NCBI GenBank assembly: GCA_020053105.1
Contig: JAGVNU010000060.1
Location: forward strand, 1-49,216
Direction of reading: 5' to 3'
Source: Thermodesulfovibrionia bacterium
GTDB lineage: Bacteria; Nitrospirota; Thermodesulfovibrionia; UBA6902
Length of the DNA: 49,216 bases
Shown here: positions 40,901-48,434 of the stretch, piece after piece
Layout: every line of letters starts with the position of its first letter
Position numbering within the stretch: position 1 is the stretch's first letter
The notes under the pieces: model-generated
Database searches by the model: none
Told to the model about the DNA's origin: nothing
The model's input: the letters and a program-made list of their open reading frames with translations, nothing else
Position numbers and translations under genes: made by a program

Positions 40901-42547
40901 ATCTTTGATGCTGATGGAATAGAAAAAGTGTGGGCGACTGTTGTCCCCCCGGACTTTGAACAGGCGTCAACGGGTGTCCCTATTACGGAACTGCCTGTAG
41001 TGGTACTTACGGACCCTGATCAGGACGGAAAATACGAAGGTGTTTTTGATGGTTTCACATCCGTGGGCACGTACAGGATATCGTTTTATGCAATTGATAT
41101 TGAAGGAGACATATCAGCGCCTGAGAGCATGACTATATATCAGATGTATGGAAGAGATGCGTATGAAGTCGATAACACATATGATCAGGCAGGAGTAATA
41201 GTGCTGAATGACCCGGAGCCGCAGAAACACAATTTTTATGATTCGGGTGATGAGGACTGGGTAAGGTTTTATGGTATCGCGGGACAGAGTTACTCAATAA
41301 GGGCGAGCAGGTTAGAGGTGGATGCGGATGTCGTCCTTGAGCTTTACGGCCCCGATGGTATTTTGATGCTGGCCCAGAAAAATACGTCAGGAGTGCCCCA
41401 CGCAGATGAGCTGCTGGAATGGCAGTGTCCGTCCGATGGAATTTATTATGTAAGGTCAAGGCAGCAGGACAGTAATAAGTCCGGGAAGAATACGGGATAT
41501 GAATTGCAGGTATATCAGCCGGCAGCGCTGTCTTTGCTGGGCATCCTGACAGGTACTGTAACGAATATTCCGGGAGGGACACCTCTTGGGAATGTGCTTA
41601 TAAAAACTGCTGCCAATATCTCAACCATAAGCACTCCAACCGGGACTTACATAATGTTTCATACATCAGGTACGTATGCACTGGAAGCCCGCAACACGGG
41701 GTATGAAACTATTACCGATAACTTTACTATCGCCCAGGGACAAACCATTACGAAGAATATTGCCATGACAGCTCTTTGCATAGTCAGTCCTGAAGTATGT
41801 GACGGCAAGGACAACGATTGTGACGGCACAGTTGATGAGAACTTAACACTGGATACAACATGTGGAGTAGGCGAATGTGCATCCTCAAGGATAAAGAAGT
41901 GTACAGCCGGGGCATGGAGTGGAGAGAGCTGTATACCGAAAGCACCAACTGTAGAGGTCTGTGATAACCTGGATAATGACTGTGACGGTGCAATAGATGA
42001 GAACGTATGTGATGATGCTCATAGTTTAAAGAAAGGCTTTAACCTCATCAGCTCTCCAACGAATACAAACTCCATCCCTGATGCATATACATTCTTCGGA
42101 TTAATTGACAGCGCCGGTTTAAAGGTCAGTAAGATCCAGAGATACAATAAGTCGGGTGGTGTTGTACAGGAAGCATATTACAAGCCAGATGGAAGCAAGG
42201 GTGGAGATAATTTTCCGATGATTGCCGGGGAAGGACTTGTTGTTTATGTAAAAGAAAATATGGATATACAGATGTCGCAGAACACTTGTCCGGTGTATGA
42301 TTTAAAGACTGGAACCAACTGGGCAGGCACTCCATGCGACTCTCAGAATGCATCAGCATTTGCCATTTTTGAGGCCTTGGGTGGTGAGGCATTTGTCTCC
42401 AGCATACAGCGCTACAACACTGATACCGGCAAGTTCGAGACAGCGAGTTATCTTAATAGTCAGCCTACAGGTATTAACTTCGTGATCAAGGCAGGGGAGG
42501 GATATTTCATTTATATGAAGCAGGATGTAAAAGGCTTCAATCCCTGA
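37928..42547 (+). CDS. Secreted LVIVD beta-propeller protein with caspase/legumain-like protease domain and shared tail
   Basis: A 1539-residue exported protein (signal about 1-28, TEAHA). An IPT-like strand region (30-60) precedes about 14 LVIVD propeller repeats (about 65-660), each like AVSGNYAYVAxGxGGLxVIDISDPxxP. Residues about 711-960 form a caspase-fold cysteine protease of C13/gingipain type: KAIIVAGYGP, LYMADHGGPG with catalytic His 812, and FIYEACNSGSF with catalytic Cys 853. The dyad is intact. An Ig-like segment, a PPC-like domain (about 1078-1190; DEDWVRFYGIAGQSY), a carboxypeptidase-regulatory-like domain and two MopE-type units (EVCDNLDNDCDGAIDEN) follow, then the tail (1364-1539). 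The ATG is 41 bases after the previous gene; AAGGTAAG upstream is a weak ribosome site. Substrate unknown; processing of co-exported surface proteins is one possibility (inference). Confidence 0.88.
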   Translation: MMNIERHNAKGILPILCCLLFSVTEAHAALELKAVYPTLGEVGKNLDVTLRGTGFDGNTKISMYLDVRNERKIVGAVNQIGNASGVAVSGDIAYVATTEGLQVIYIRNTSSPHVIGVLQDVMPAYDVVVSGNYAYVTDDIGIRVVNISDPAKPYIQSTEPSSGSARDISVSGNYVYVIDRQGALQIYDVSDPVNLILKGTVGETELEDAQGVALLGDYAYVSGKDGLSVIDISNPESPHVEANVPTGGDGYAVTVSENYAYIADGSGGLNIFNISDPLSPAFTGSVMTPGSALDVTVSGDYVYVSCGSEGVYIVNDSDPLKPKITGFVNTPGSSQGVVVSGDYAYVADDSGGLQIIDINNVSIPQSEISLDTPGDIEAVTVSDNYVFAADGHSGIQVINISEPLNPQIAGSGNVPGYAKGIALSGNYVYVASGYSGLQVADISDPANPELKPNGVNTQGYAEAVAVSGNYAYVAAGAGGLVVIDITDPENPQIAPVTVKKEGYAEGIAVSGRYAYVAYGLEGIQIVDISDPANSAPAAFMIDTPGSALSVAAVGDYVFVAANNSGLQIINISDPAAPHFETPMDTPGDAYHITIAGNYAFVADDRAGLMVININNPTVPQIIGYLDTRGYAKGAAVSGDYVFVADSFSGLAVVPKPVEITPVTLTSDTSLSLSLPGPSIAGHYTLRVFNESESDELPGAVTFEGSAFVEEMSRSKAIIVAGYGPANGNVIWEATQKLANFAYRTLIYQGYTHKNIYYLSPLPDDVDGDGQNDVDGDAIIGGPLISGSLSYAINTWARESGPPRHMTLYMADHGGPGIFQLQPDEALRAVDLDAMLDGLQADMTGRLLFIYEACNSGSFIHLGNIDTDQFTPMMTPPDGKERIIITSSAWNERAIFLQGGRLTFSYQFLSALNEGKNVADAFQAGDDAVRSIPQSPGFDADGDGKQNTASDTIGNLVIGRGYRPASDIPVISSISPSQTIHGDVPVTIWSSGIFDADGIEKVWATVVPPDFEQASTGVPITELPVVVLTDPDQDGKYEGVFDGFTSVGTYRISFYAIDIEGDISAPESMTIYQMYGRDAYEVDNTYDQAGVIVLNDPEPQKHNFYDSGDEDWVRFYGIAGQSYSIRASRLEVDADVVLELYGPDGILMLAQKNTSGVPHADELLEWQCPSDGIYYVRSRQQDSNKSGKNTGYELQVYQPAALSLLGILTGTVTNIPGGTPLGNVLIKTAANISTISTPTGTYIMFHTSGTYALEARNTGYETITDNFTIAQGQTITKNIAMTALCIVSPEVCDGKDNDCDGTVDENLTLDTTCGVGECASSRIKKCTAGAWSGESCIPKAPTVEVCDNLDNDCDGAIDENVCDDAHSLKKGFNLISSPTNTNSIPDAYTFFGLIDSAGLKVSKIQRYNKSGGVVQEAYYKPDGSKGGDNFPMIAGEGLVVYVKENMDIQMSQNTCPVYDLKTGTNWAGTPCDSQNASAFAIFEALGGEAFVSSIQRYNTDTGKFETASYLNSQPTGINFVIKAGEGYFIYMKQDVKGFNP
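38120..39900 (+). repeat. LVIVD beta-propeller repeat array
   Basis: About 14 protein repeats of 40-45 residues with the core GNYAYVA...GLQVIDISDPxxP. They are diverged at DNA level, so the array is old compared with the MAM-like duplication. Confidence 0.85.
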
Positions 42548-42649
42548 GAAATGATTGTTTTACTGAATGCTGATAGCTGACTGCTGAGAGCTGTCTCGTC
42601 TGAAGAGAGGCGTTGTCGTCGGCTCAGTCGTAAAGGAGGATATAGTAAA

Positions 42650-45600
42650 ATGAAGAAAAAGGGGAGATCACTTATAGCAGTAATATGGTTTTTATTATGT
42701 ATCTTTATTTTGTTTACTGAAGAAGGCCCGGCGCAGACACCTCAGCCTATTTTTGGCTTCGCGGACCTGCACAATCACCAGTTTGCAAATTTGGGCTTCG
42801 GCGGCGGGATGCTGGCAGGTGCGCCGTTCAGCAACACATCCGGCGGGATTGCGGATGCATTGCCATATTGCTCAAATCTCCACGGTTGGTTCGGTGAGAA
42901 CGATCCGCTTGAATGGGCTGAAGGTATGGGGCTTACGCATAGAGTTGGCGGATGGCCTCAGTTTGACGGTTGGCCGCGCTGGAATTCGATCACCCATCAG
43001 CAGGTCTACTATGAGTGGCTGAAACGCGCCTTTGACGGCGGACTTAAATTGATGGTCATGCTTGCTGTCAGCAACAAGACGTTGTGTGAAATAGTCTATT
43101 CACCCGACCCCGGATTTACCTGTAACGACATGGATGCGGCAGATCGTCAGATTGACGCGGCTTACGCCCTGCAGAACTACATTGACTATCTGTCTGGAGG
43201 CTCCGGCATGGGTTGGTACAGGATAGTGACTTCATCTGCCGAGGCGCGGCAGGTCATCAACAGCGGCAAGATGGCCGTGGTGCTGGGGATCGAGGTTGAC
43301 ACTTTATTTAATTGCGGGGTAAACAGCGGCTGTAATTCGCAACAAGTATTTGACGAGCTGGACAGATACTACCGGAAGGGCGTTCGCCATGTCTTTCCTG
43401 TTCATTTAATGAATAACGCCTTTGGAGGCGCTGCGCTTTATGAAGACATGTTTAACGTTCTCAATAAGATAGAAACCGGAGAATACTTTTGGCCGTATGA
43501 TTGCTCCTCATACGGATATAATTTTAAGCTTAGCAAACTATTTCCATCTCTTTCGTGGTTAGGCGACCATGACCCGGTCCCCGATTATTATACTCAACTG
43601 GAAAGAGCGAATAGTAATGTGGCCCACTGTAATTATAAAGGACTGGAGCCGCTTGGCGTGTCTCTGATTAACATGATAATGGACCGCAAGATGATCATAG
43701 ACATTGATCACTTGTCCCGCTACTCAACCCTGCGTACACTGCAACTTGTTGAGGAACGGGATTACCCGGTAGTTTCGGGCCATACGGGATTGCTTGGAAT
43801 ATCTTCAGGCGCTAAAAGAACGGAGGCCCAGAAGGACGATGCTACGCTGGCGCGTATCAGGAATCTCGGAGGGCTTGTGGGCACTATCCTTCATCAGGGC
43901 AGACGTGATCAAATTGCCGAGGCGCCCGGTTCCCCGGTGGCGCATGACTGCGGGAACTCATCTCGTTCGTGGGTACAGTCTTATCTCTATGCCGTACAAA
44001 AGATGGGCGGCGCTGTTGCCTTCGGGTCTGACTTCAACGGCGGAGTGAAACAGCCGGCCCCGCGTTTCGGCCCCGATGCCTGTGACGGCGACAGATCCGG
44101 GCCGCAGGACCCGGGATCGCGGGTGTTATACCCATTAGTGACTGAGACAGCCGTTGTGATGGAGAAGAGTCAGATGGGAGGCAGGCCTTATATTAATATA
44201 TTCAATCCTGAGGTCCCGCCGCGGGTGTTTGACATTAACGTGGACGGGCTGGCGCATGTGGGAATGCTGCCCGATTTTATAGCGGACCTGAAGGAGCTGG
44301 GCCTGAGTCCACAAGACCTCGCGCCTTTATTCGGGTCGGCAGAAGCCTATGTTCATTTATGGGAAAAGATCGAGGCGCCAAATCTTAAAGTAGAATCGCT
44401 GAACAACCCTACTTCTCTGGAGGTCGGCTGGGGTTTTAAAATAACGGATATTACCTCCAACACAGGCGCATCGGCAACAGGGGCCGGCTCGATTACCCGG
44501 TTTTACCTTTCCACTAATGAATTTTTTACAAATGATGATATATTTATAGGCGAACGCACCGTGCCTGCCCTTAATCCCGGAAACGGCTCGGAAGCAGTTA
44601 CATCGGCTATAATCCCTCCTGTCCAAGCCCCGACGGCGCGCTACCTTATTGCCTGTGCCGACACAGCAGGGGCTGTCTTTGAGTCGAATGAAAAGGACAA
44701 TTGCGCTGCTTTGAGTGTAATCCAGATCAGGCCTTATGTAGCAAAACAATGCTTTCAGGACAATGACGGCGATGGGTACAAAATTTATGCCCCTGACTGG
44801 AATGAGTTTGATTGCAATTACATTTTTGGTATTGACTGCAATGACAGCAATGCATCCATACACCCCGGGGTTGCTGAACTCTACTGTGACGGTCTGGACA
44901 ATGACTGTAACGGCATCGTTGACGACGTGTTGTATCCAACCCCTTATTACAGGGACCTGGACGGAGATGGTTATGGCAATCCCGCAGTGACAAGCAATTC
45001 ATGCCTGCTGCTGAATGGATATGTAAGCAACAATACGGATTGTAATGACTATCCCAAGAGCGGCGGCTACGGGATAAATCCCGGAGTGCCGGAGATCTGT
45101 ATTAATGCGGTTGACGATAACTGCAATGGAACGATAGATGAGATCAATGTTTATTATATGGACACTGATGGCGATGGCTACGGCAATTCCAATTTTCAGA
45201 TAACAGCCTGTTCTTGGCCCGCTGGATATGTAGCGAATAATACAGACTGCGACGACGCCAGAGCGGCTATACATCCATTTGCACTTGAAATATGTGACGG
45301 TATTGATAATGACTGTGACGGGATGATGGATGAAGGCTTTGATATAGACGGTGACGGCTGGACCATTTGCAGGCTGGACTGCAATGAAGACAACTCGGCT
45401 GTCCATCCGGAAGCTGTGGAAGTATGCGACGGCAGGGACAATAATTGTAACGGTTCAGTCGATGAAGGCGTTCAGACAACCTATTATAGGGACATTGATG
45501 GAGATGGTTACGGGGACCCAAACAGCACCACACAGGCATGTTACCAGCCGGCCGGTTATGTAACAAATAATGCAGACTGCAATGACGATAGCTCAGCTAT

Positions 45601-46804
45601 TAATCCGGGAGCTGCTGAAATATGCGACAACAGGGACAACAACTGCAACGGCGCTATTGATGAGGGCCTTGATAAAGACAAAGATGGCTGGACCACTTGC
45701 GGCGGGGACTGCAATGATAAGAACGCAGAAATATACCCCGGAGCTCCGGAGGTCTGCAGGAATGAGGTTGACGATAACTGCAATGGAAAGATCGATGAGG
45801 CGAACATTTACTACCTTGATAAAGATGAAGACGGCTATGGCCTTCAGGACAAAACGATCGAGGCCTGCGAACAGCCTGCCGGTTTTGCGGTAAACAGTAA
45901 AGACTGCAATGACGCTGATAAAGCAATTAATCCCGGAAGAGCGGAGACCTGTAACGACGTTGATGAAAATTGCGACGGGACCGTTGATGAGGGCTTTGAT
46001 GAGGATGTTGATAAAGTAGCTGATTGCCTTGACAACTGCCCGAATACAGCAAATGCTGATCAGAAAGATTACGACGGTGACGACGCCGGCGACGCCTGCG
46101 ACCCTGATGACGACAATGACGGCATACCTGATGCTTGGGAAATCAAGTATGATTTTAATCCCGGGAATGGATCAGATGCGGCAGGAGACCCTGACAATGA
46201 CGGTTTCAGTAATCTGCTGGAATACCAGTGGAACACGGACCCGAGGTCCCCTGAATCAAAACCCATGATCGTGATATTTGATCTTGAAGAAGGATTTAAT
46301 CTGATCAGTTATTCAGGGAATGACGAGCCTCCGATCACGGCCTTTGATTTCATCAAGATGCTTGGCAATTCCAAGGAGCTTGAGAGCGTGATGAGATTCG
46401 ATGTCACAACCGGAAGTTATATGGAAGTGAAGTACAACGCATCTGGTGAGCTTGTAGGAAAGGATTATGAACTTGTTAACGGGGAAGGCTATATTGTCTA
46501 TTCAAAGGTCCAAAAAACAGTTGTTCTGCCTTTCAGCAACAAATGTTCAGTAACGGGACTGAGTAAAGGAGTGAATCTGATAGGCGCCCCATGTGTGTCT
46601 GTAAAAATGACTGCATACAAGTTAATTCAAAAGCTCGGTGATGATATGGGCGTCTACAGTCTCCAGCGTTTCAACGCTGAAACCGGCAAGTTCGAGACTG
46701 CGGATTATCTCAACGGTCAGCCTGCGGGCGTGGACTTCCCGATAAAAGACGGTGAGGGGTATTTTATTTACATGAAGAAAGATTTATCAGGTATTAAACC
46801 TTAA
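42650..46804 (+). CDS. Secreted M19-dipeptidase-like protein with MopE calcium repeats and shared tail
   Basis: A 1384-residue exported protein (signal about 1-29, EGPAQ). Residues about 33-575 resemble the membrane dipeptidase (peptidase M19) TIM barrel. Candidate metal ligands are FADLHNHQ (His 41, His 43), VVLGIEVD (bridging Glu), VFPVHLMNNAFGG, IDIDHLS, VVSGHTGL, and VAFGSDFNG for the catalytic Asp. The first site is HxH instead of the usual HxD. It is longer than normal M19 enzymes (about 350-400 residues) because of insertions. A CARDB-like domain (about 580-695) precedes seven MopE-type units (about 700-1120; CDGxDNDCNGxxDE with YYxDxDGDGYG), TSP3 (1130-1205), and the tail (1206-1384). 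TAAAGGAGG upstream gives a strong start. Likely a surface-anchored peptidase or amidohydrolase. Confidence 0.87.
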   Translation: MKKKGRSLIAVIWFLLCIFILFTEEGPAQTPQPIFGFADLHNHQFANLGFGGGMLAGAPFSNTSGGIADALPYCSNLHGWFGENDPLEWAEGMGLTHRVGGWPQFDGWPRWNSITHQQVYYEWLKRAFDGGLKLMVMLAVSNKTLCEIVYSPDPGFTCNDMDAADRQIDAAYALQNYIDYLSGGSGMGWYRIVTSSAEARQVINSGKMAVVLGIEVDTLFNCGVNSGCNSQQVFDELDRYYRKGVRHVFPVHLMNNAFGGAALYEDMFNVLNKIETGEYFWPYDCSSYGYNFKLSKLFPSLSWLGDHDPVPDYYTQLERANSNVAHCNYKGLEPLGVSLINMIMDRKMIIDIDHLSRYSTLRTLQLVEERDYPVVSGHTGLLGISSGAKRTEAQKDDATLARIRNLGGLVGTILHQGRRDQIAEAPGSPVAHDCGNSSRSWVQSYLYAVQKMGGAVAFGSDFNGGVKQPAPRFGPDACDGDRSGPQDPGSRVLYPLVTETAVVMEKSQMGGRPYINIFNPEVPPRVFDINVDGLAHVGMLPDFIADLKELGLSPQDLAPLFGSAEAYVHLWEKIEAPNLKVESLNNPTSLEVGWGFKITDITSNTGASATGAGSITRFYLSTNEFFTNDDIFIGERTVPALNPGNGSEAVTSAIIPPVQAPTARYLIACADTAGAVFESNEKDNCAALSVIQIRPYVAKQCFQDNDGDGYKIYAPDWNEFDCNYIFGIDCNDSNASIHPGVAELYCDGLDNDCNGIVDDVLYPTPYYRDLDGDGYGNPAVTSNSCLLLNGYVSNNTDCNDYPKSGGYGINPGVPEICINAVDDNCNGTIDEINVYYMDTDGDGYGNSNFQITACSWPAGYVANNTDCDDARAAIHPFALEICDGIDNDCDGMMDEGFDIDGDGWTICRLDCNEDNSAVHPEAVEVCDGRDNNCNGSVDEGVQTTYYRDIDGDGYGDPNSTTQACYQPAGYVTNNADCNDDSSAINPGAAEICDNRDNNCNGAIDEGLDKDKDGWTTCGGDCNDKNAEIYPGAPEVCRNEVDDNCNGKIDEANIYYLDKDEDGYGLQDKTIEACEQPAGFAVNSKDCNDADKAINPGRAETCNDVDENCDGTVDEGFDEDVDKVADCLDNCPNTANADQKDYDGDDAGDACDPDDDNDGIPDAWEIKYDFNPGNGSDAAGDPDNDGFSNLLEYQWNTDPRSPESKPMIVIFDLEEGFNLISYSGNDEPPITAFDFIKMLGNSKELESVMRFDVTTGSYMEVKYNASGELVGKDYELVNGEGYIVYSKVQKTVVLPFSNKCSVTGLSKGVNLIGAPCVSVKMTAYKLIQKLGDDMGVYSLQRFNAETGKFETADYLNGQPAGVDFPIKDGEGYFIYMKKDLSGIKP
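44740..46010 (+). repeat. MopE-type calcium/metal-binding repeat array
   Basis: Seven units alternating YYxDxDGDGYG, DCNDxxxxIxPGAxExC and DNNCNGxIDEG. They form the Asp-rich stalk before the C-terminal tail. Confidence 0.85.
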
Positions 46805-47427
46805 ATTAATATTCATGAACTGCTTGAACGGGTTCTTTTCAGATCGCTGATATCTTTCTTTTGATATTGAGAAAGGATAAATTGGGAATTGAACCGGTTG
46901 AATCAATTTTGTAATATATGCATTTTATCAATTTCTTTATTATGGATTTTACTGAAAACTCTATAGTCACAGAAATTTCTTGCAGTCAAAGCTGTAATAT
47001 AAAATTACATTATTAAGTCAATGGGTTGTTTTATAATTTACTAAATTCAAATAGTTATGGAATGGTAAAGAATTTACTGTCTTATTCAGGTGTAAATAAA
47101 AACTTATTAATAAATTTTATAGCACTTATAAGTGGATTGATTATACAGCGATGTGTATATAAAATTTTATGACACAGGCAGGATCTTTTCTTGATTTATC
47201 TCAATAATAAAAAAATTGTAATGCAAGCAGCGAATAGAATAATAGTTTTATTCAGCCTGTAGAGAGTTTATTTGTAATAATATTAATCATCATATTCACA
47301 TTGAAATCAAAATGAATGATGATTAAGAGGGGCTTTAAAAGGGCATCAAATCAAAACCTTATACGTGTAGATTAAAAAATCATAAGATTGATTTTAATTA
47401 ATACAGAAATATAGATAAGGGGGGATT
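46805..47427 (+). other. AT-rich intergenic region with a palindrome
   Basis: 623 bases without a gene, markedly more AT-rich than the flanks. The one structure I can support is an 11-base inverted repeat, TTAATCATCAT (47283-47293) and ATGATGATTAA (47316-47326). Its loop contains TTGAAA (47301), a possible -35, but no good -10 follows at the usual distance. The half-site resembles the palindrome at 22176. I see no convincing terminator, riboswitch or small RNA. Confidence 0.5.
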
Positions 47428-48402
47428 ATGATTATCTCGGAAACAAGAATCAAAAGAGGTTGTTGTTTAATTTTCGTTTTTCTAATTTTACTCACAATCG
47501 GGAATTTACCAGCAGATGCACAGTGGCCATCGGTAAGTGAAACTATGGTTACGGATATCACGACGCGGTCTTTTTCAGTTATCTGGAAAACAGATGTGCC
47601 AAGCACTGCTGGACTGAAAGTATTTAACGGTCCTGATTGCACAGTGGAAATAACAAATAGTGTTACGATCACTCCCCATCCGACTGTCAGTGGTGATGCT
47701 GCTATCAAGACAGCAGCTGAAGACAGCGGAGTGATGAAAATCATGGTCGCCGGTCTTGATGCAGATACGGAATACTGTTATCAGACTGTTTCAACTGCAA
47801 AGGCAAATGCCTCTCTTGTAACTATTCACCCTCCGGAGCCTGGGAGAGTTGTTACTCAGGCGATGACCGTCAGGACATATGTCGATAATGCCACAGGCAA
47901 CATCCTGCCTTTTTCCAATGATCTAATTGTATTTCCTGTATTTGATCCTGATGGAACGACACCGTCTGATGGAAGCTTGTTAGTGGCTGAAGTCTACGGT
48001 TCAGCAGTGACAGCATTTGTGGGGGATGGGATCACAGCTCCCGATTCCATTACGGATATGAATAATTTATTTTATTATGGTGAAAACATGGATTGTCAGG
48101 GAGGAGAGATCCTTAAATTAAGTGAATTCAGCGCATCATGTACTTTGGACAAATACAGAAAGGTGCCTGCTGACACTGGCTTAAGTGAGGTTTTAGAGCC
48201 TGCTTCATGTTTTGACCCTGCTGATCTGGATTGCAATGACACTGTGAACATACTTGATATTCTGAGAGATGTGGGCGGATTTAATACATCATCGGGAGAT
48301 AATTGTTTTAACTCTGACCTGGATATGGATAAAAATAATTCAGTAAATATTTTGGATATCTTAACTGTTGTAGGGAAATTCGGTTCAAGTAATCAGAATT
48401 AA
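47428..48402 (+). CDS. Secreted dockerin type I protein
   Basis: A 324-residue exported protein (signal about 1-31, LPADA). An Fn3-like domain (about 35-130; SFSVIWKTDVPSTAGLKV, MVAGLDADTEYCYQ) and an unassigned region lead to a C-terminal dockerin (about 262-320). Its two F-hand calcium repeats are DLDCNDTVNILDI and DLDMDKNNSVNILDI, with Asp/Asn at all five calcium positions of each loop. Dockerins bind cohesin domains; the next gene, 32 bases downstream, carries a cohesin-like domain, so the two products probably dock together on the cell surface. A GGGGGG run precedes the ATG. It lacks the shared C-terminal tail. No enzymatic domain is seen. Confidence 0.87.
   Translation: MIISETRIKRGCCLIFVFLILLTIGNLPADAQWPSVSETMVTDITTRSFSVIWKTDVPSTAGLKVFNGPDCTVEITNSVTITPHPTVSGDAAIKTAAEDSGVMKIMVAGLDADTEYCYQTVSTAKANASLVTIHPPEPGRVVTQAMTVRTYVDNATGNILPFSNDLIVFPVFDPDGTTPSDGSLLVAEVYGSAVTAFVGDGITAPDSITDMNNLFYYGENMDCQGGEILKLSEFSASCTLDKYRKVPADTGLSEVLEPASCFDPADLDCNDTVNILDILRDVGGFNTSSGDNCFNSDLDMDKNNSVNILDILTVVGKFGSSNQN
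48216..48399 (+). other. Dockerin domain coding segment
   Basis: Two 12-residue calcium loops of the pattern DxDxNxxVNxxD, separated by about 30 residues; the spacing is a little longer than in clostridial dockerins. Confidence 0.8.
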
Positions 48403-48422
48403 ATCAATAAATTTATATATAT

Positions 48423-48428
48423 AAGGAG
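48423..48428 (+). promoter_or_regulatory. Ribosome binding site of the cohesin gene
   Basis: AAGGAG 6 bases before the ATG at 48435. It fixes the start of a gene that has no stop within the window. Confidence 0.75.
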
Positions 48429-48434
48429 ATTGGC

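Noticed and set aside
46265-46804. Shared tail as a PEP-CTERM, LPXTG or type IX sorting signal.
   Set aside because: There is no hydrophobic helix with a basic end, no LPXTG or PEP motif, and no basic C-terminal strand of type IX form; the end is instead a fixed MKxxxxx[FI]xP.
46805-47427. A riboswitch or small RNA in the long AT-rich gap.
   Set aside because: I could not find a conserved riboswitch core or a terminator hairpin followed by a T run; only the palindrome at 47283-47326 stands out.
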